From: Curtobacterium flaccumfaciens
GTDB taxonomy: Bacteria; Actinomycetota; Actinomycetes; Actinomycetales; Microbacteriaceae
Assembly (NCBI RefSeq): GCF_004361695.1
Contig: NZ_SNVW01000010.1
Span: 1 to 64,000 of the forward strand
Reading direction: 5' to 3'
Length of the DNA: 64,000 nucleotides
Of this stretch, positions 8,696 to 17,006 are shown piece by piece. Position 1 is the stretch's first letter. Every line of letters begins with the position of its first letter. The position numbers were made by a program, and so were the translations under genes. The notes under the pieces are model-generated. The model saw only the letters and a program-made list of their open reading frames with translations. It was not told the origin of the DNA and ran no database searches.

Positions 8696-9160
8696 TCAGG
8701 GCCTGGAGGCGCTGCTCGCCGCCGCCTCGCGCGGCACCTTGACGAGGATGCCGACGACGATGAAGAGCGCGGCTGCGACGAGCTGGAGGGCGGCCCACAC
8801 CTCGCCGGGGATCGGCACCACGGCGATCGGGTTCCAGCAGACCGCCACCGCGGCCATGAGGACGGCTGCCCACCAGGCACGGCCGCGGACGGTGAACACG
8901 AGGACGATGAGGGCCAGCACGGTCACGCCCCACCGGGCGAACACGAACGCCGACGAGTCGACGATCGCGACGCAGGCGAGCAGGACGATCGCGGCGATGA
9001 GCGACGGCGCGAGGGCCGGCCGGGTGAACGGGGGCAGCTCGCCCTTCCCGGGTGCGGCCGGACGACCACCCCGGCCGCTCCCCTCGTTCGACCGTGCGGA
9101 CGTCGCGGGCAGCCCGCTCTGGGACGACCCCACCGGGGGCCGCCCCTTCCGAGCCGCCAT
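8696..9160 (-). CDS. Small membrane protein, DUF6804-like
   Basis: A 154-residue protein with a hydrophilic, basic Gly/Pro/Ser-rich N-terminus (about 50 residues) followed by four hydrophobic helices. WNPI between helices 3 and 4 and the overall shape resemble small actinobacterial membrane proteins classed as DUF6804; that name is tentative. The ATG overlaps the stop of the SGNH hydrolase gene upstream by one base (TGATG), so it is the last gene of a three-gene minus-strand operon. No catalytic motif is visible. Confidence 0.7.
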   Translation of the reverse strand: MAARKGRPPVGSSQSGLPATSARSNEGSGRGGRPAAPGKGELPPFTRPALAPSLIAAIVLLACVAIVDSSAFVFARWGVTVLALIVLVFTVRGRAWWAAVLMAAVAVCWNPIAVVPIPGEVWAALQLVAAALFIVVGILVKVPREAAASSASRP

Positions 9161-9780
9161 CAGGCCGGGGCGCCGTCGAGGTCGATCGCCTGGATCGAGC
9201 GGGACATCGGCGGGAGCTCGCGGACCCGTTCGAGTGCGGGCACGAGTTCGGCGAGGTACGCGCGGTAGCCCTCGTCGGTGAGGTGCAGCCCGTCGTCGGT
9301 GAAGCGCTCGTCGAGGTGGTCGCCGTCGGCGAGGGCCGGCCAGGCGTCGAGGTACTGCGCGTGGCAGGTCGCGACGAACTGGCGGAGGTGCCGGTTCGCG
9401 GCCTCGATCTTCGGGGTGAAGTCGGCCTGTCGGGGCAGGATCGACACCAGCAGGAGCCGGACGCCGGGGAGCTCGCGGCGGAGCGTGACGAGCACGGACT
9501 CCACCCCGCGGACCACGTGCTCGACGCTCGCGCGGTGGTTGCCGAAGTCGTTGGTGCCGACGAGCAGCACGATCACCTCGGGCTCGAGCGCGATGACGTC
9601 GTCGAGACGCGCGAGCACCCCGTCGGTGGTGTCACCGCCGATGCCCTGGTTGACGGTGCGCTCACCCGGCAGCCAGTCGTCCCACGAGCCCTGTGCCGTG
9701 ATGCTGTCGCCGAGGAACAGGACGGCACCGTGGTCCTCGGTGGTCGCTGCGTCGTCGGGCTGGACTGCGTCCGCGGTCAT
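9160..9780 (-). CDS. SGNH/GDSL hydrolase
   Basis: A 206-residue cytosolic esterase-type hydrolase. Block I is FLGDSIT (catalytic Ser), block II includes QGIGGDTT, block III is GTNDFG and block V is DGLHLTDEGY (catalytic Asp and His). It lacks a signal peptide and has the size of single-domain lysophospholipase-like members. The ATG at 9780 overlaps the stop of the preceding NAD-binding gene by four bases (ATGA); a longer open frame to 10815 lies wholly inside that gene and is a shadow. Substrate is unknown. Confidence 0.88.
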   Translation of the reverse strand: MTADAVQPDDAATTEDHGAVLFLGDSITAQGSWDDWLPGERTVNQGIGGDTTDGVLARLDDVIALEPEVIVLLVGTNDFGNHRASVEHVVRGVESVLVTLRRELPGVRLLLVSILPRQADFTPKIEAANRHLRQFVATCHAQYLDAWPALADGDHLDERFTDDGLHLTDEGYRAYLAELVPALERVRELPPMSRSIQAIDLDGAPA

Positions 9781-11309
9781 GCTGCCTCCTCGTGTGCCGG
9801 TTCCGGGTTCCCATTCTGCTGGGTCCAGTTCCGCCCCGTCGACTCGGTGTGCTCGGACTCCCGTTCGGCGGCCGCCGTGATGCGCTCGACCATGCCGGGG
9901 AAGATGACCCCGTGGAACGGCAGGATCGAGTACCAGTACAGGCGGCCGGACAGCCCCTGCGGGAAGTAGATCGCGCGCTGCCGGTAGTCGCTGCCGCCGT
10001 CCGCGGCCGGGGTCACGGTCATCTCGAGCCAGGCGCGACCGGGTGACTTGAACTCGGCACGGAGCCGCAGGTAGCGCCCGCGTTCGAGTCGTTCGACGCG
10101 CCACCAGTCGAGGGCGTCGCCCTGCTCGAGGCGCTTCGGGTCGCGACGGCCACGGCTGAGCCCGACGCCGCCGGCGATCTTGTCCATCCACCCGCGGGCG
10201 ACCCAGGCGAGCGGGAACGAGTACCAGCCGTTCTCGCCGCCGATCGACTCGACGACGCGCCAGACGTCCTCGGCCGAGGCGGACGAGTGCCGCTTCCGGT
10301 CGTCGACGTACACCGTGTGGCCGGCCCAGTCGGGGTCGCTCGGCAGCGGGTCCGCAGGGGTGGCCGCGAGGGTGGCGTTCCGCCAGCTCGTCTCGACCTC
10401 GCCGGTGCGCATCCGGCTCAGCGCGAGGCGCACCGCGCGGCGGTACGAGGTCAGCCCGCCCTCCGGACGCGGGACCACGTCGTCGATGTCGTGCTCCCGT
10501 TGGACGCACTCGAACTGCAGCGACTCGATGATCGGCGTGGCGAGCTTCCGCGGGATCGGCGTGACGACGTTGAACCAGTGCGCGGCGAGGCGCGGGGTGA
10601 GGACCGGCAGGACGGAGATCGGACGCTGTGGCAGCTTCGCCTCGACCGCGTAGCCGTTGAGCATCTGCCCGTAGCGGAGGACGTCGGGTCCGCCGATGTC
10701 GAACGTCCGGTTCACGTCGGCCGGGATCTCGAGCGCCTGCACGAGGTAGTAGAGGACGTCGCGCACGGCGATCGGTTGGATGCGGTTCCGCACCCACCGT
10801 GGGGCGGGCATCCACGGCAGGACGTCGGTGACGTGGCGGATCATCTCGAAGGAGGTGCTCCCGGAACCGATGACGACACCGGCCTGGTACGCGATCGTCG
10901 GGACGCCGGACCGCAGCAGGACGTCGCCGACGTCCTTCCGGCTGCGGAGGTGCTTCGACAGCTCGCCGTCCGGGTGCAGTCCGCCCAGGTAGACGAACCG
11001 GCGGACGCCCGCGACCTTCGCCTCGTGCGCCATCGTCTCGGCGGCCTGGCGCTCGGAGCGTTCGAAGTCGCCCTCCGCCCCCATGGCGTGGGCGAGGTAG
11101 TACACGGCCTCGACCCCCTCGACGGCGGCGCGGACGGCGGTGGCGTCCTGCAGGTCGCCCTCGGCGATCTCGACGTCGTCGTGCCAGGGGACGTCCTGGA
11201 GCTTCCGAGGGGTGCGGACGAAGACCCGGACGCTGTGCCCGGCTTCGAGGAGACGTGGGACGAGGCGACCGCCGATGTACCCGGTGGCCCCGGTGACGAG
11301 GACGTGCAT
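9777..11309 (-). CDS. Atypical SDR NAD(P)-binding protein with DUF2867
   Basis: A 510-residue two-domain protein. The N-terminal half is an atypical short-chain dehydrogenase fold with a GATGYIGG nucleotide-binding motif at residues 7-14 and no YxxxK catalytic pair. The C-terminal half (about 330-490) matches the DUF2867 type, rich in Trp and Tyr, with GWYSF and ALDWWRVE. Proteins of this build are widespread in Actinobacteria and resemble complex I assembly or sugar-epimerase-like NmrA relatives; the reaction is not known. The start follows a TACCGT box by 7 nt, so it is probably leaderless. It heads the operon and is divergent from deoC. Confidence 0.85.
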   Translation of the reverse strand: MHVLVTGATGYIGGRLVPRLLEAGHSVRVFVRTPRKLQDVPWHDDVEIAEGDLQDATAVRAAVEGVEAVYYLAHAMGAEGDFERSERQAAETMAHEAKVAGVRRFVYLGGLHPDGELSKHLRSRKDVGDVLLRSGVPTIAYQAGVVIGSGSTSFEMIRHVTDVLPWMPAPRWVRNRIQPIAVRDVLYYLVQALEIPADVNRTFDIGGPDVLRYGQMLNGYAVEAKLPQRPISVLPVLTPRLAAHWFNVVTPIPRKLATPIIESLQFECVQREHDIDDVVPRPEGGLTSYRRAVRLALSRMRTGEVETSWRNATLAATPADPLPSDPDWAGHTVYVDDRKRHSSASAEDVWRVVESIGGENGWYSFPLAWVARGWMDKIAGGVGLSRGRRDPKRLEQGDALDWWRVERLERGRYLRLRAEFKSPGRAWLEMTVTPAADGGSDYRQRAIYFPQGLSGRLYWYSILPFHGVIFPGMVERITAAAERESEHTESTGRNWTQQNGNPEPAHEEAA

Positions 11310-11316
11310 GCCGGGC

Positions 11317-11345
11317 ACGGTACGCGGGTCGCCTCCGGGTAGGCT
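11317..11345. promoter_or_regulatory. Back-to-back leaderless promoters
   Basis: On the minus strand TACCGT (11317-11322) lies 7 nt before the ATG at 11309. On the plus strand TAGGCT (11340-11345) lies 6 nt before the deoC GTG at 11352. The two -10 boxes are only 17 bases apart and face away from each other, so the two promoters overlap and may compete. Inferred from spacing. Confidence 0.5.
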
Positions 11346-11351
11346 TGCGGG

Positions 11352-12134
11352 GTGGACAATGCAGCGTTCCCCGGCGAACCCCAGCAGATCAGTGCCGACG
11401 GCCAGATCGGTGCCAACGGGCAGATCAGTGCCGATGTCGTGCGGGGTCTCATCGACCACGCGATCCTGAAGCCCGAACTCACCCGCGCGGACGTCGACGC
11501 CCAGCTCGACGAGGCGGCCGAGTACCGCGTGTTCAGCGTGTGCGTCCGCCCGAGCGACGTCGCCCACGCGGTCGAGCGCCTGCAGGGCACCGGGGTCGGC
11601 GTCGGCACGGTCATCGGCTTCCCGCACGGCACCACGTCCACCGGCGCGAAGGTCGCCGAGTCGCTCCAGGCCCTCGCCGACGGTGCCTTCGAGCTCGACA
11701 TGGTCCAGAACATCGGCGCCGCGAAGTCCGGCGACTGGGAGCGCGTCGAGGCCGACGTCCGCGCCGTGGTCGACGCCGCGGGCAGCACGGTCGTGAAGGT
11801 CATCCTCGAAACCGCGTTCCTCACCGACGACGAGATCGTCGCCGCCTCGCGCGCAGCGCAGTCCGCCGGTGCCGCGTTCGTGAAGACCTCCACCGGGTTC
11901 GCCGGCGGCGGCGCGACGGCCGAGCACATCCGCCTCATGCGCCAGACGGTCGGACCCGACACCGGCGTGAAGGCCTCGGGCGGCGTGCGCGGGCTCGACA
12001 CCCTGCTCGAGATGGTCGACGCCGGGGCGAACCGCATCGGCACGAGCGCCTCGGCGCGCATCCTCGACGAGGTCGCGCACCGCACCGAGACCGGTGCCGC
12101 GTCCGCCCTCGGCGACGACACCTCGTCCTACTGA
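11352..12134 (+). CDS. deoC: Deoxyribose-phosphate aldolase
   Basis: Splits 2-deoxyribose-5-phosphate to glyceraldehyde-3-phosphate and acetaldehyde in deoxynucleoside catabolism. Catalytic lysines are visible in VVKVILETAFL and in the Schiff-base segment FVKTSTGF. The 260-residue protein has an extra N-terminus of about 25 residues containing a six-residue repeat (QISADG, QIGANG, QISADV) encoded by an 18-base tandem repeat at 11385-11438. The GTG start at 11352 lies six bases after TAGGCT. The GTG could be avoided only by starting inside the repeat, where no good site is seen. Confidence 0.93.
   Translation: MDNAAFPGEPQQISADGQIGANGQISADVVRGLIDHAILKPELTRADVDAQLDEAAEYRVFSVCVRPSDVAHAVERLQGTGVGVGTVIGFPHGTTSTGAKVAESLQALADGAFELDMVQNIGAAKSGDWERVEADVRAVVDAAGSTVVKVILETAFLTDDEIVAASRAAQSAGAAFVKTSTGFAGGGATAEHIRLMRQTVGPDTGVKASGGVRGLDTLLEMVDAGANRIGTSASARILDEVAHRTETGAASALGDDTSSY
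11385..11438 (+). repeat. 18-base tandem repeat in deoC 5' end
   Basis: Three consecutive 18-base units, each beginning CAGATC(A/G)GTGCC, encode the six-residue repeat in the N-terminal extension of DeoC. Units differ at several bases. It is in frame and so changes only protein length. Confidence 0.85.
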
Positions 12135-12232
12135 CCGGAGCGACCGACGTCGACGACGGCGGCCGACCCACCCGACCCGACACACCACGCGGGCCGGTGC
12201 CCACCGGACGCGACCGAGCGTCCGGGAGCCGC

Positions 12233-12249
12233 ACCGCGCCTCCAGTCCG
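12233..12249 (+). repeat. Half palindrome, CTGGAGGCGCG family
   Basis: The sequence ACCGCGCCTCCAGTCCG between deoC and the ROK gene is one arm of the dispersed palindrome family. No matching second arm lies nearby, so this is a decayed or partial copy just upstream of the ROK ribosome site. Confidence 0.5.
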
Positions 12250-12265
12250 CCGCATCGGAGCGAGC

Positions 12266-13219
12266 ATGACCACCACCGCAACGCAGACCACCCCGCTGGC
12301 CCTCGCCGTCGACCTCGGCGGCACGAAGGTCGAGGCCGCGCTCGTCACCGACGCGGGCGTCGTCCTGCCGGCCACCCGCTTCCGCAGCCCCACCGGACCG
12401 CAGCGCACCTCGGACGAGCTGCAGGCGGCCGTCGACGAGGTCGTAACCGCGGCCCTCGCGGCCCTGCCGGCCGACGCCACGCTGGTGGGCGTCGGGATCG
12501 GCTCGGCCGGCCCGGTCGACGAGGAGCACGGTCTCGTGTCGCCCCTCAACATGCCGGTCTGGCGCGGCTACCCGCTGCGCGACCGGGTCGCGGCGCACGT
12601 GCCGGCCGGCGTGCCGGTGACCCTCCGGATGGACGGACTGGCGATCACGCTGGCCGAGCACTGGGTCGGCGCGGCGCAGGGCTTCGACCACGTGATGGGC
12701 ATGATCGTGTCGACCGGCGTCGGCGGCGGGCTCATCCTGCACGGCCGCACCGTCAGCGGACCGACCGGCAACGCCGGGCACATCGGCCACGTGGAGTGCG
12801 GCGGGTTCGACGACCACTGCGCCTGCGGTGGCACCGGGTGCCTCGAGGCGATCGCCAGCGGCCCCAAGACCGTCGCCTGGGCGCAGCGCCAGGGCTTCGC
12901 CGGCACCACCGGCGAGGAACTCTCGGCGGCGTACGCGGCCGGGGACGAGATCGCCGTCGCGGCCGTGCAGCGGAGCGGACGGGCCCTCGGGCAGGCGATC
13001 GCCGCCGCCACGAGCCTGGTCGACCTCGAGATCGTCGCGATCGGCGGCGGCTTCTCGCACGTCACGCCCGACCTGTTCGAGTACGCGCGGCAGGCCGTCG
13101 CGGAGCGCGTCGAGTTCGGGTTCGTCACCAAGGTGCAGATCGTCCCGACGGGGCTGTCCCAGGACGGCCCGCTCATCGGTGCGGCAGCGCTCGTGCACCG
13201 CGCCGACGTCCTGCGCTGA
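12266..13219 (+). CDS. ROK family sugar kinase
   Basis: A 317-residue cytosolic kinase of the ROK family (glucokinase, NAGK, mannokinase type). The phosphate-binding motif DLGGTKVEAAL is at residues 16-26. The zinc site is complete (GHIGHVECGG then CACGGTGCLE). The usual END motif before the substrate helix reads RMD, keeping the catalytic Asp but losing the flanking Glu and Asn. ATG 12266 has GGAG nine bases before it; the frame is open upstream through deoC but that is a shadow. It is followed by a hairpin and a palindrome. The sugar cannot be assigned. Confidence 0.88.
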   Translation: MTTTATQTTPLALAVDLGGTKVEAALVTDAGVVLPATRFRSPTGPQRTSDELQAAVDEVVTAALAALPADATLVGVGIGSAGPVDEEHGLVSPLNMPVWRGYPLRDRVAAHVPAGVPVTLRMDGLAITLAEHWVGAAQGFDHVMGMIVSTGVGGGLILHGRTVSGPTGNAGHIGHVECGGFDDHCACGGTGCLEAIASGPKTVAWAQRQGFAGTTGEELSAAYAAGDEIAVAAVQRSGRALGQAIAAATSLVDLEIVAIGGGFSHVTPDLFEYARQAVAERVEFGFVTKVQIVPTGLSQDGPLIGAAALVHRADVLR

Positions 13220-13537
13220 CGTCGCGCGCGCCGCGCGCGCGCCGCGCGGGCCAGCCGGCGCGCTGGCGGGCTGGCGGCGCGGGCCGGCTGGCCGATTCTG
13301 GTCTGGACCCGCGTTCCGAGAGCGGCCGGCGGCCGTGGACGTGACCGCAGACGGCCTGGAGGCGCGGTGCGGGCCCGCCACGCGCCTCCAGGCCGTCTCC
13401 GCGCGGTCCGTAGGGCCGCTGCCCACGGGTTCCGCAGCGTTGCAGTCCCGCTGTGGTGCTGCGCGCCATGTTGCAGTCCGCTGTGGTGCTCTCCACAGGG
13501 GTGCCGCTCGGACAGGTCGGTCCGGCAGGATGTGCGG
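13220..13537. other. Intergenic region with CG tract and hairpins
   Basis: No gene is seen in these 318 bases. From 13221 there is a nearly pure alternating CG tract of about 28 bases. A hairpin with 11-bp arms (13249-13259 with 13283-13293) follows and may terminate the ROK transcript. Then comes the palindrome at 13350-13397. From 13430 the sequence is richer in A/T with two near-repeats of GTTGCAGTCC/GCTGTGGTG. Confidence 0.65.
13350..13397. repeat. Palindrome, CTGGAGGCGCG family
   Basis: Perfect 17-base arms at 13350-13366 and 13381-13397 surround a 14-base centre. The arm reads GACGGCCTGGAGGCGCG. This is the cleanest CTGGAGGCGCG-type copy in the window. Confidence 0.85.
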
Positions 13538-14131
13538 GTGCCCCGCTCGCGACTGCTGACCAGCGACGACTGGCCGGAGTCCGAACTGCGGGCCGCCGTG
13601 CTCGCGGGTGAGCTCGTCGCCGTCGGGCCGTGCTGGGCCTCCCCCGCGGAGCCGCAGACGCCGGAGCTGCGGGCGGCCGCGGCCGCGTGGGTCCTCAGTG
13701 ACGGGCGGCTCATCGCGAGCACGCTGACCGCGGCGTGGATCTGGGGTGCCGCATCGCGGCCGCCGGCGCCGCTCGAGGTGTGCATCCCGCCGCAGGTGCG
13801 GGTGCACGTGGACGCCGACGTGCGGCTCCGTGAGGTCCGCATCGACCTGCACGACACCGTCCGGCTCGGCGCCCTCCGCGTGACCCTGCCCGTTCGGACC
13901 GCGGTCGACCTGCTCCGGACGCCGGGCACGGCCAGCGGGCGGTTCGGCGCCGCCGAGGCCTCGGCCGTCCGCGGGCTGCTGGCGACCGGCGCCGCGGGCA
14001 CGTCGGACGTGGTCGAGCGGCTCTCCGCCCTCGGGACGGTGCCGATGGTCCGGCAGGCCGAACGACGGCTGCGGGCGCTCCAGGAGCCCGCTCAGGCCCC
14101 CGCAGGGGACGACCGGGTCAGCCGGCGCTGA
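13538..14131 (+). CDS. Hypothetical protein, AbiEi-like
   Basis: A 197-residue soluble protein I cannot name firmly. Its layout, with an N-terminal region (LLTSDDWPESELR), a STLTAAWIWG segment with PP-type linker and LPVRTAVDLLRT, resembles the actinobacterial proteins labelled type IV toxin-antitoxin AbiEi-like antitoxins, which are often solitary. No partner toxin is next to it. The GTG at 13538 has GCAGGA seven bases upstream; an ATG further up (13367) would start inside the palindrome. Its 3' end overlaps the convergent relA gene by 14 bases. The toxin-antitoxin role is not supported by context. Confidence 0.6.
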   Translation: MPRSRLLTSDDWPESELRAAVLAGELVAVGPCWASPAEPQTPELRAAAAAWVLSDGRLIASTLTAAWIWGAASRPPAPLEVCIPPQVRVHVDADVRLREVRIDLHDTVRLGALRVTLPVRTAVDLLRTPGTASGRFGAAEASAVRGLLATGAAGTSDVVERLSALGTVPMVRQAERRLRALQEPAQAPAGDDRVSRR

Positions 14132-16598
14132 CGCGGTACACGTCGTAGACGGCGTCGATGCGCCGCACGGCGTTGAGCACCCGGTCGAGGTGCGTGGTGT
14201 CGCCCATCTCGAACACGAACCGGCTCAGCGCCAGGCGGTCCGACGACGTCGACACCGTGGCCGACAGGATGTTGACGTGGTGGTCCGTGAGCACCCGGGT
14301 GACGTCGCTGAGCAGCCCCGACCGATCGAGCGCCTCGATCTGGATCTGCACGAGGAACACCGACTTCGACGACGGGGCCCACTCGACCTCGATCATCCGG
14401 TCGGGCTCGTTCATGAGCGACTTCACGTTCGTGCACGACGCCTGGTGCACCGAGACGCCCTGCCCCCGGGTGATGAACCCGACGATCTGGTCGCCCGGCA
14501 CCGGGGTGCAGCACTTCGCGAGCTTCACGAGGATGTCCGGCGCACCACGGACGAGCACGCCACTGTCGCTGTTGCGCAGCTGGCGACTCGTGACCTGACG
14601 CGGGAACGCGAGCTCCGGCTCGTCCGTCTCGGTCTCGGTCTGGACGTTGCCGAGGACCTTCTCAATGACCGACTGCGTGGAGACGTGCCCCTCGCCGATG
14701 GCGGCGTACAACGCGGACACGTCGTCGTACCGCATCGAGGACGCCACCTCGGAGATGGAGTCCTGGCTCATGATCCGCTGGAGCGGCAGGTTCTGCTTCC
14801 GCATCGCACGGGCGATCGCGTCGCGGCCCTGCTCGATCGCCTCTTCGCGGCGCTCCTTCGTGAACCACTGCTTGATCTTGTTCCGGGCGCGCGGGCTGCG
14901 GACGAAGGTCAGCCAGTCCTGGCTGGGGCCGGAGTCGGGGTTCTTCGAGGTGAAGATCTCGACGACGTCGCCGCTCGACAGCGCGCTCTCGAGCGGCACC
15001 AGGCGACCGTTGACCTTGGCACCCATCGTGCGGTGCCCGATCTCGGTGTGCACGGCGTAGGCGAAGTCGACCGGGGTCGCGCCCGAGGGCAGGCCGATGA
15101 CCTTGCCCTGCGGCGTGAAGACGTACGTCTCCTTCGCGCCGATCTCGTACCGGAGCGAGTCGAGGAACTCCCCCGGGTCGCTCGTCTCGGCCTGCCAGTC
15201 CGTGATGTGCGCGAGCCACGCCATGTCCTGGTCGGTCGCCGACGACGTGTCGACGTCGCGGCCAGCAGCACGCTGCTTGTACTTCCAGTGCGCCGCGACA
15301 CCGAACTCGGCGCGCTGGTGCATCTCGTGCGTGCGGATCTGGATCTCGACCGCCCGACCCTGCGGCCCGAGGACCGTGGTGTGGAGCGACTGGTACAGGT
15401 TGAACTTCGGCGTCGCGATGTAGTCCTTGAAGCGCCCGGGCAGCGGCGTCCACCGCGCGTGCACGGAGCCGAGCATCGCGTAGCAGTCGCGCACCGTCGG
15501 CACGAGAACGCGGATGCCGACGAGGTCGTAGATCTCGTCGAACTCACGCCCGCGGACGATCATCTTCTGGTAGATCGAGTAGTACTGCTTCGGCCGCCCC
15601 ATAACGTCGCCCCGGACCTTCGCGGCCTTGAGGTCCTTCTTGAGGGTGCCGATCACGTTCTGCACGAACTGCTCGCGCTTCGGCTGCCGTTCCTTGACCA
15701 GGCTGTCGATCTCGACGTAGAGCTTCGGGTGGAGCACCGCGAACGAGAGGTCCTCGAGCTCCAGCTTGATCATCTGGATGCCGAGCCGGTGCGCGAGCGG
15801 CGCGTAGATCTCGAGCGTCTCCTTCGCCTTCCGGGTGGCGGAGGCGGACTCGACGAAACCCCAGGTGCGGGCGTTGTGCAGGCGGTCGGCGAGCTTGATG
15901 ACGAGCACCCGGATGTCCTTCGACATCGCGATGACCATCTTGCGGACGGTCTCGGCCTGGGCGCTGTCGCCGTACTTGACCTTGTCGAGCTTCGTGACGC
16001 CGTCGACGAGCATGGCGATCTCGTCGCCGAAGTCCACGCGCAGCTGGTCGAGCTGGTAGTCGGTGTCCTCGACGGTGTCGTGGAGCAGCGCCGCCGCGAT
16101 CGTGATCGGCCCGATGCCGAGGTCGGCGAGGATCTGCGCCACCGCGACCGGGTGCGTGATGTACGGCTCGCCCGACTTCCGCTTCTGCCCGTCGTGCGCG
16201 CGTTCGGCGACGGAGTACGCGCGCTCGATGAGCGTGACGTCGGCCTTCGGGTGGTGGGAGCGGACCGTGCGGATCAGCGTGTCGACGGCGCCGGCCGGCT
16301 GTGCGCGGGAGAAGAGCCGGGGCAGCAGGGACCGGAGGGAACCGAGGTTGCCGGTGGTGTTCGGGCCGAGGGGGCTCGACGGCCGCGGGGAGGAACCCGG
16401 GCGGCTGGCGCCCTCGTTCGCGGCGTCGGCGTTTCGTGCGGCGGCGTTGCGCGCAGCGGTGACGTTCGTCGGAGCGGCGCTGTCGCTCGCCGTGGCCGCG
16501 TTGCTCGCTGCGGCGCTCGTGCTCGCCGCTGTCCCGTTGCTCGCCGCAGTCCCGTTGCTCGCCGAGTCGTGGGGGGTGGACTCACGGGTGTCCGTCAT
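14118..16598 (-). CDS. relA: Bifunctional (p)ppGpp synthetase/hydrolase
   Basis: RSH-family stringent response enzyme, 826 residues. The order is: Ala/Ser/Asn-rich N-terminus (about 75 residues, low complexity), HD hydrolase domain with HDTVEDT, synthetase domain with the RFKD form of the RXKD motif found in bifunctional enzymes, YQSLHTTV, then TGS and a C-terminal ACT domain. Intact HD residues argue that both activities are present. The gene is the last of the minus-strand chain secD-secF-rhodanese-relA, 57 bases after the rhodanese stop. Actinobacteria usually carry a single RSH of this type, named relA or rel. Confidence 0.95.
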   Translation of the reverse strand: MTDTRESTPHDSASNGTAASNGTAASTSAAASNAATASDSAAPTNVTAARNAAARNADAANEGASRPGSSPRPSSPLGPNTTGNLGSLRSLLPRLFSRAQPAGAVDTLIRTVRSHHPKADVTLIERAYSVAERAHDGQKRKSGEPYITHPVAVAQILADLGIGPITIAAALLHDTVEDTDYQLDQLRVDFGDEIAMLVDGVTKLDKVKYGDSAQAETVRKMVIAMSKDIRVLVIKLADRLHNARTWGFVESASATRKAKETLEIYAPLAHRLGIQMIKLELEDLSFAVLHPKLYVEIDSLVKERQPKREQFVQNVIGTLKKDLKAAKVRGDVMGRPKQYYSIYQKMIVRGREFDEIYDLVGIRVLVPTVRDCYAMLGSVHARWTPLPGRFKDYIATPKFNLYQSLHTTVLGPQGRAVEIQIRTHEMHQRAEFGVAAHWKYKQRAAGRDVDTSSATDQDMAWLAHITDWQAETSDPGEFLDSLRYEIGAKETYVFTPQGKVIGLPSGATPVDFAYAVHTEIGHRTMGAKVNGRLVPLESALSSGDVVEIFTSKNPDSGPSQDWLTFVRSPRARNKIKQWFTKERREEAIEQGRDAIARAMRKQNLPLQRIMSQDSISEVASSMRYDDVSALYAAIGEGHVSTQSVIEKVLGNVQTETETDEPELAFPRQVTSRQLRNSDSGVLVRGAPDILVKLAKCCTPVPGDQIVGFITRGQGVSVHQASCTNVKSLMNEPDRMIEVEWAPSSKSVFLVQIQIEALDRSGLLSDVTRVLTDHHVNILSATVSTSSDRLALSRFVFEMGDTTHLDRVLNAVRRIDAVYDVYRVSAG

Positions 16599-16655
16599 GA
16601 TGCGCCTCCCAGGGACTCGGTCCGAGCTCGATCCGACAAGACTACGCGCGCCCGG

Positions 16656-17006
16656 TCAGTGCTCGTGACGCGGTTCGCCCTGGGCGTCCGGCCGCACGAC
16701 CGGTGCACCGGACTGCTCCCAGGCGACCATCCCGCCGACGAGGTTGACCGCCGGCACGCCGGACTGCTCGAGCGCAGCGACGACGCGGGCCGAACGGGCG
16801 CCGGAGTGGCAGACGATGATCGCTGGCTCGTCGCCGCCGTCGATCTCCTGCCACCGGGCCACCAGGTCGGACATCGGGACGAGCGTGGCCTCGGGCGCGT
16901 GGACGTCGTCCCACTCCCCCTGCTCCCGCACGTCGAACAGGCGCGCGCCGGCCTCGAGGCGACGACGTGCCTCGGCGACGTCGATCTCGGTGATCTCGGC
17001 GGACAT
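16656..17006 (-). CDS. Rhodanese-like domain protein
   Basis: A single-domain 116-residue rhodanese. The active-site loop CHSGAR has the catalytic Cys at residue 66, and the family GGMVAWEQSG segment follows. Such proteins carry sulfane sulfur or act as sulfurtransferases; the partner is unknown. The ATG overlaps the secF stop by one base (TGATG), so it is co-translated with the Sec translocase genes. Its position between secF and relA is conserved-looking but its link to either process is unclear. Confidence 0.9.
   Translation of the reverse strand: MSAEITEIDVAEARRRLEAGARLFDVREQGEWDDVHAPEATLVPMSDLVARWQEIDGGDEPAIIVCHSGARSARVVAALEQSGVPAVNLVGGMVAWEQSGAPVVRPDAQGEPRHEH

Noticed and set aside
13538..14131. 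Complete type IV toxin-antitoxin pair
   Set aside because: Only an AbiEi-like protein is seen. The neighbours are a ROK kinase and relA, with no AbiEii toxin.
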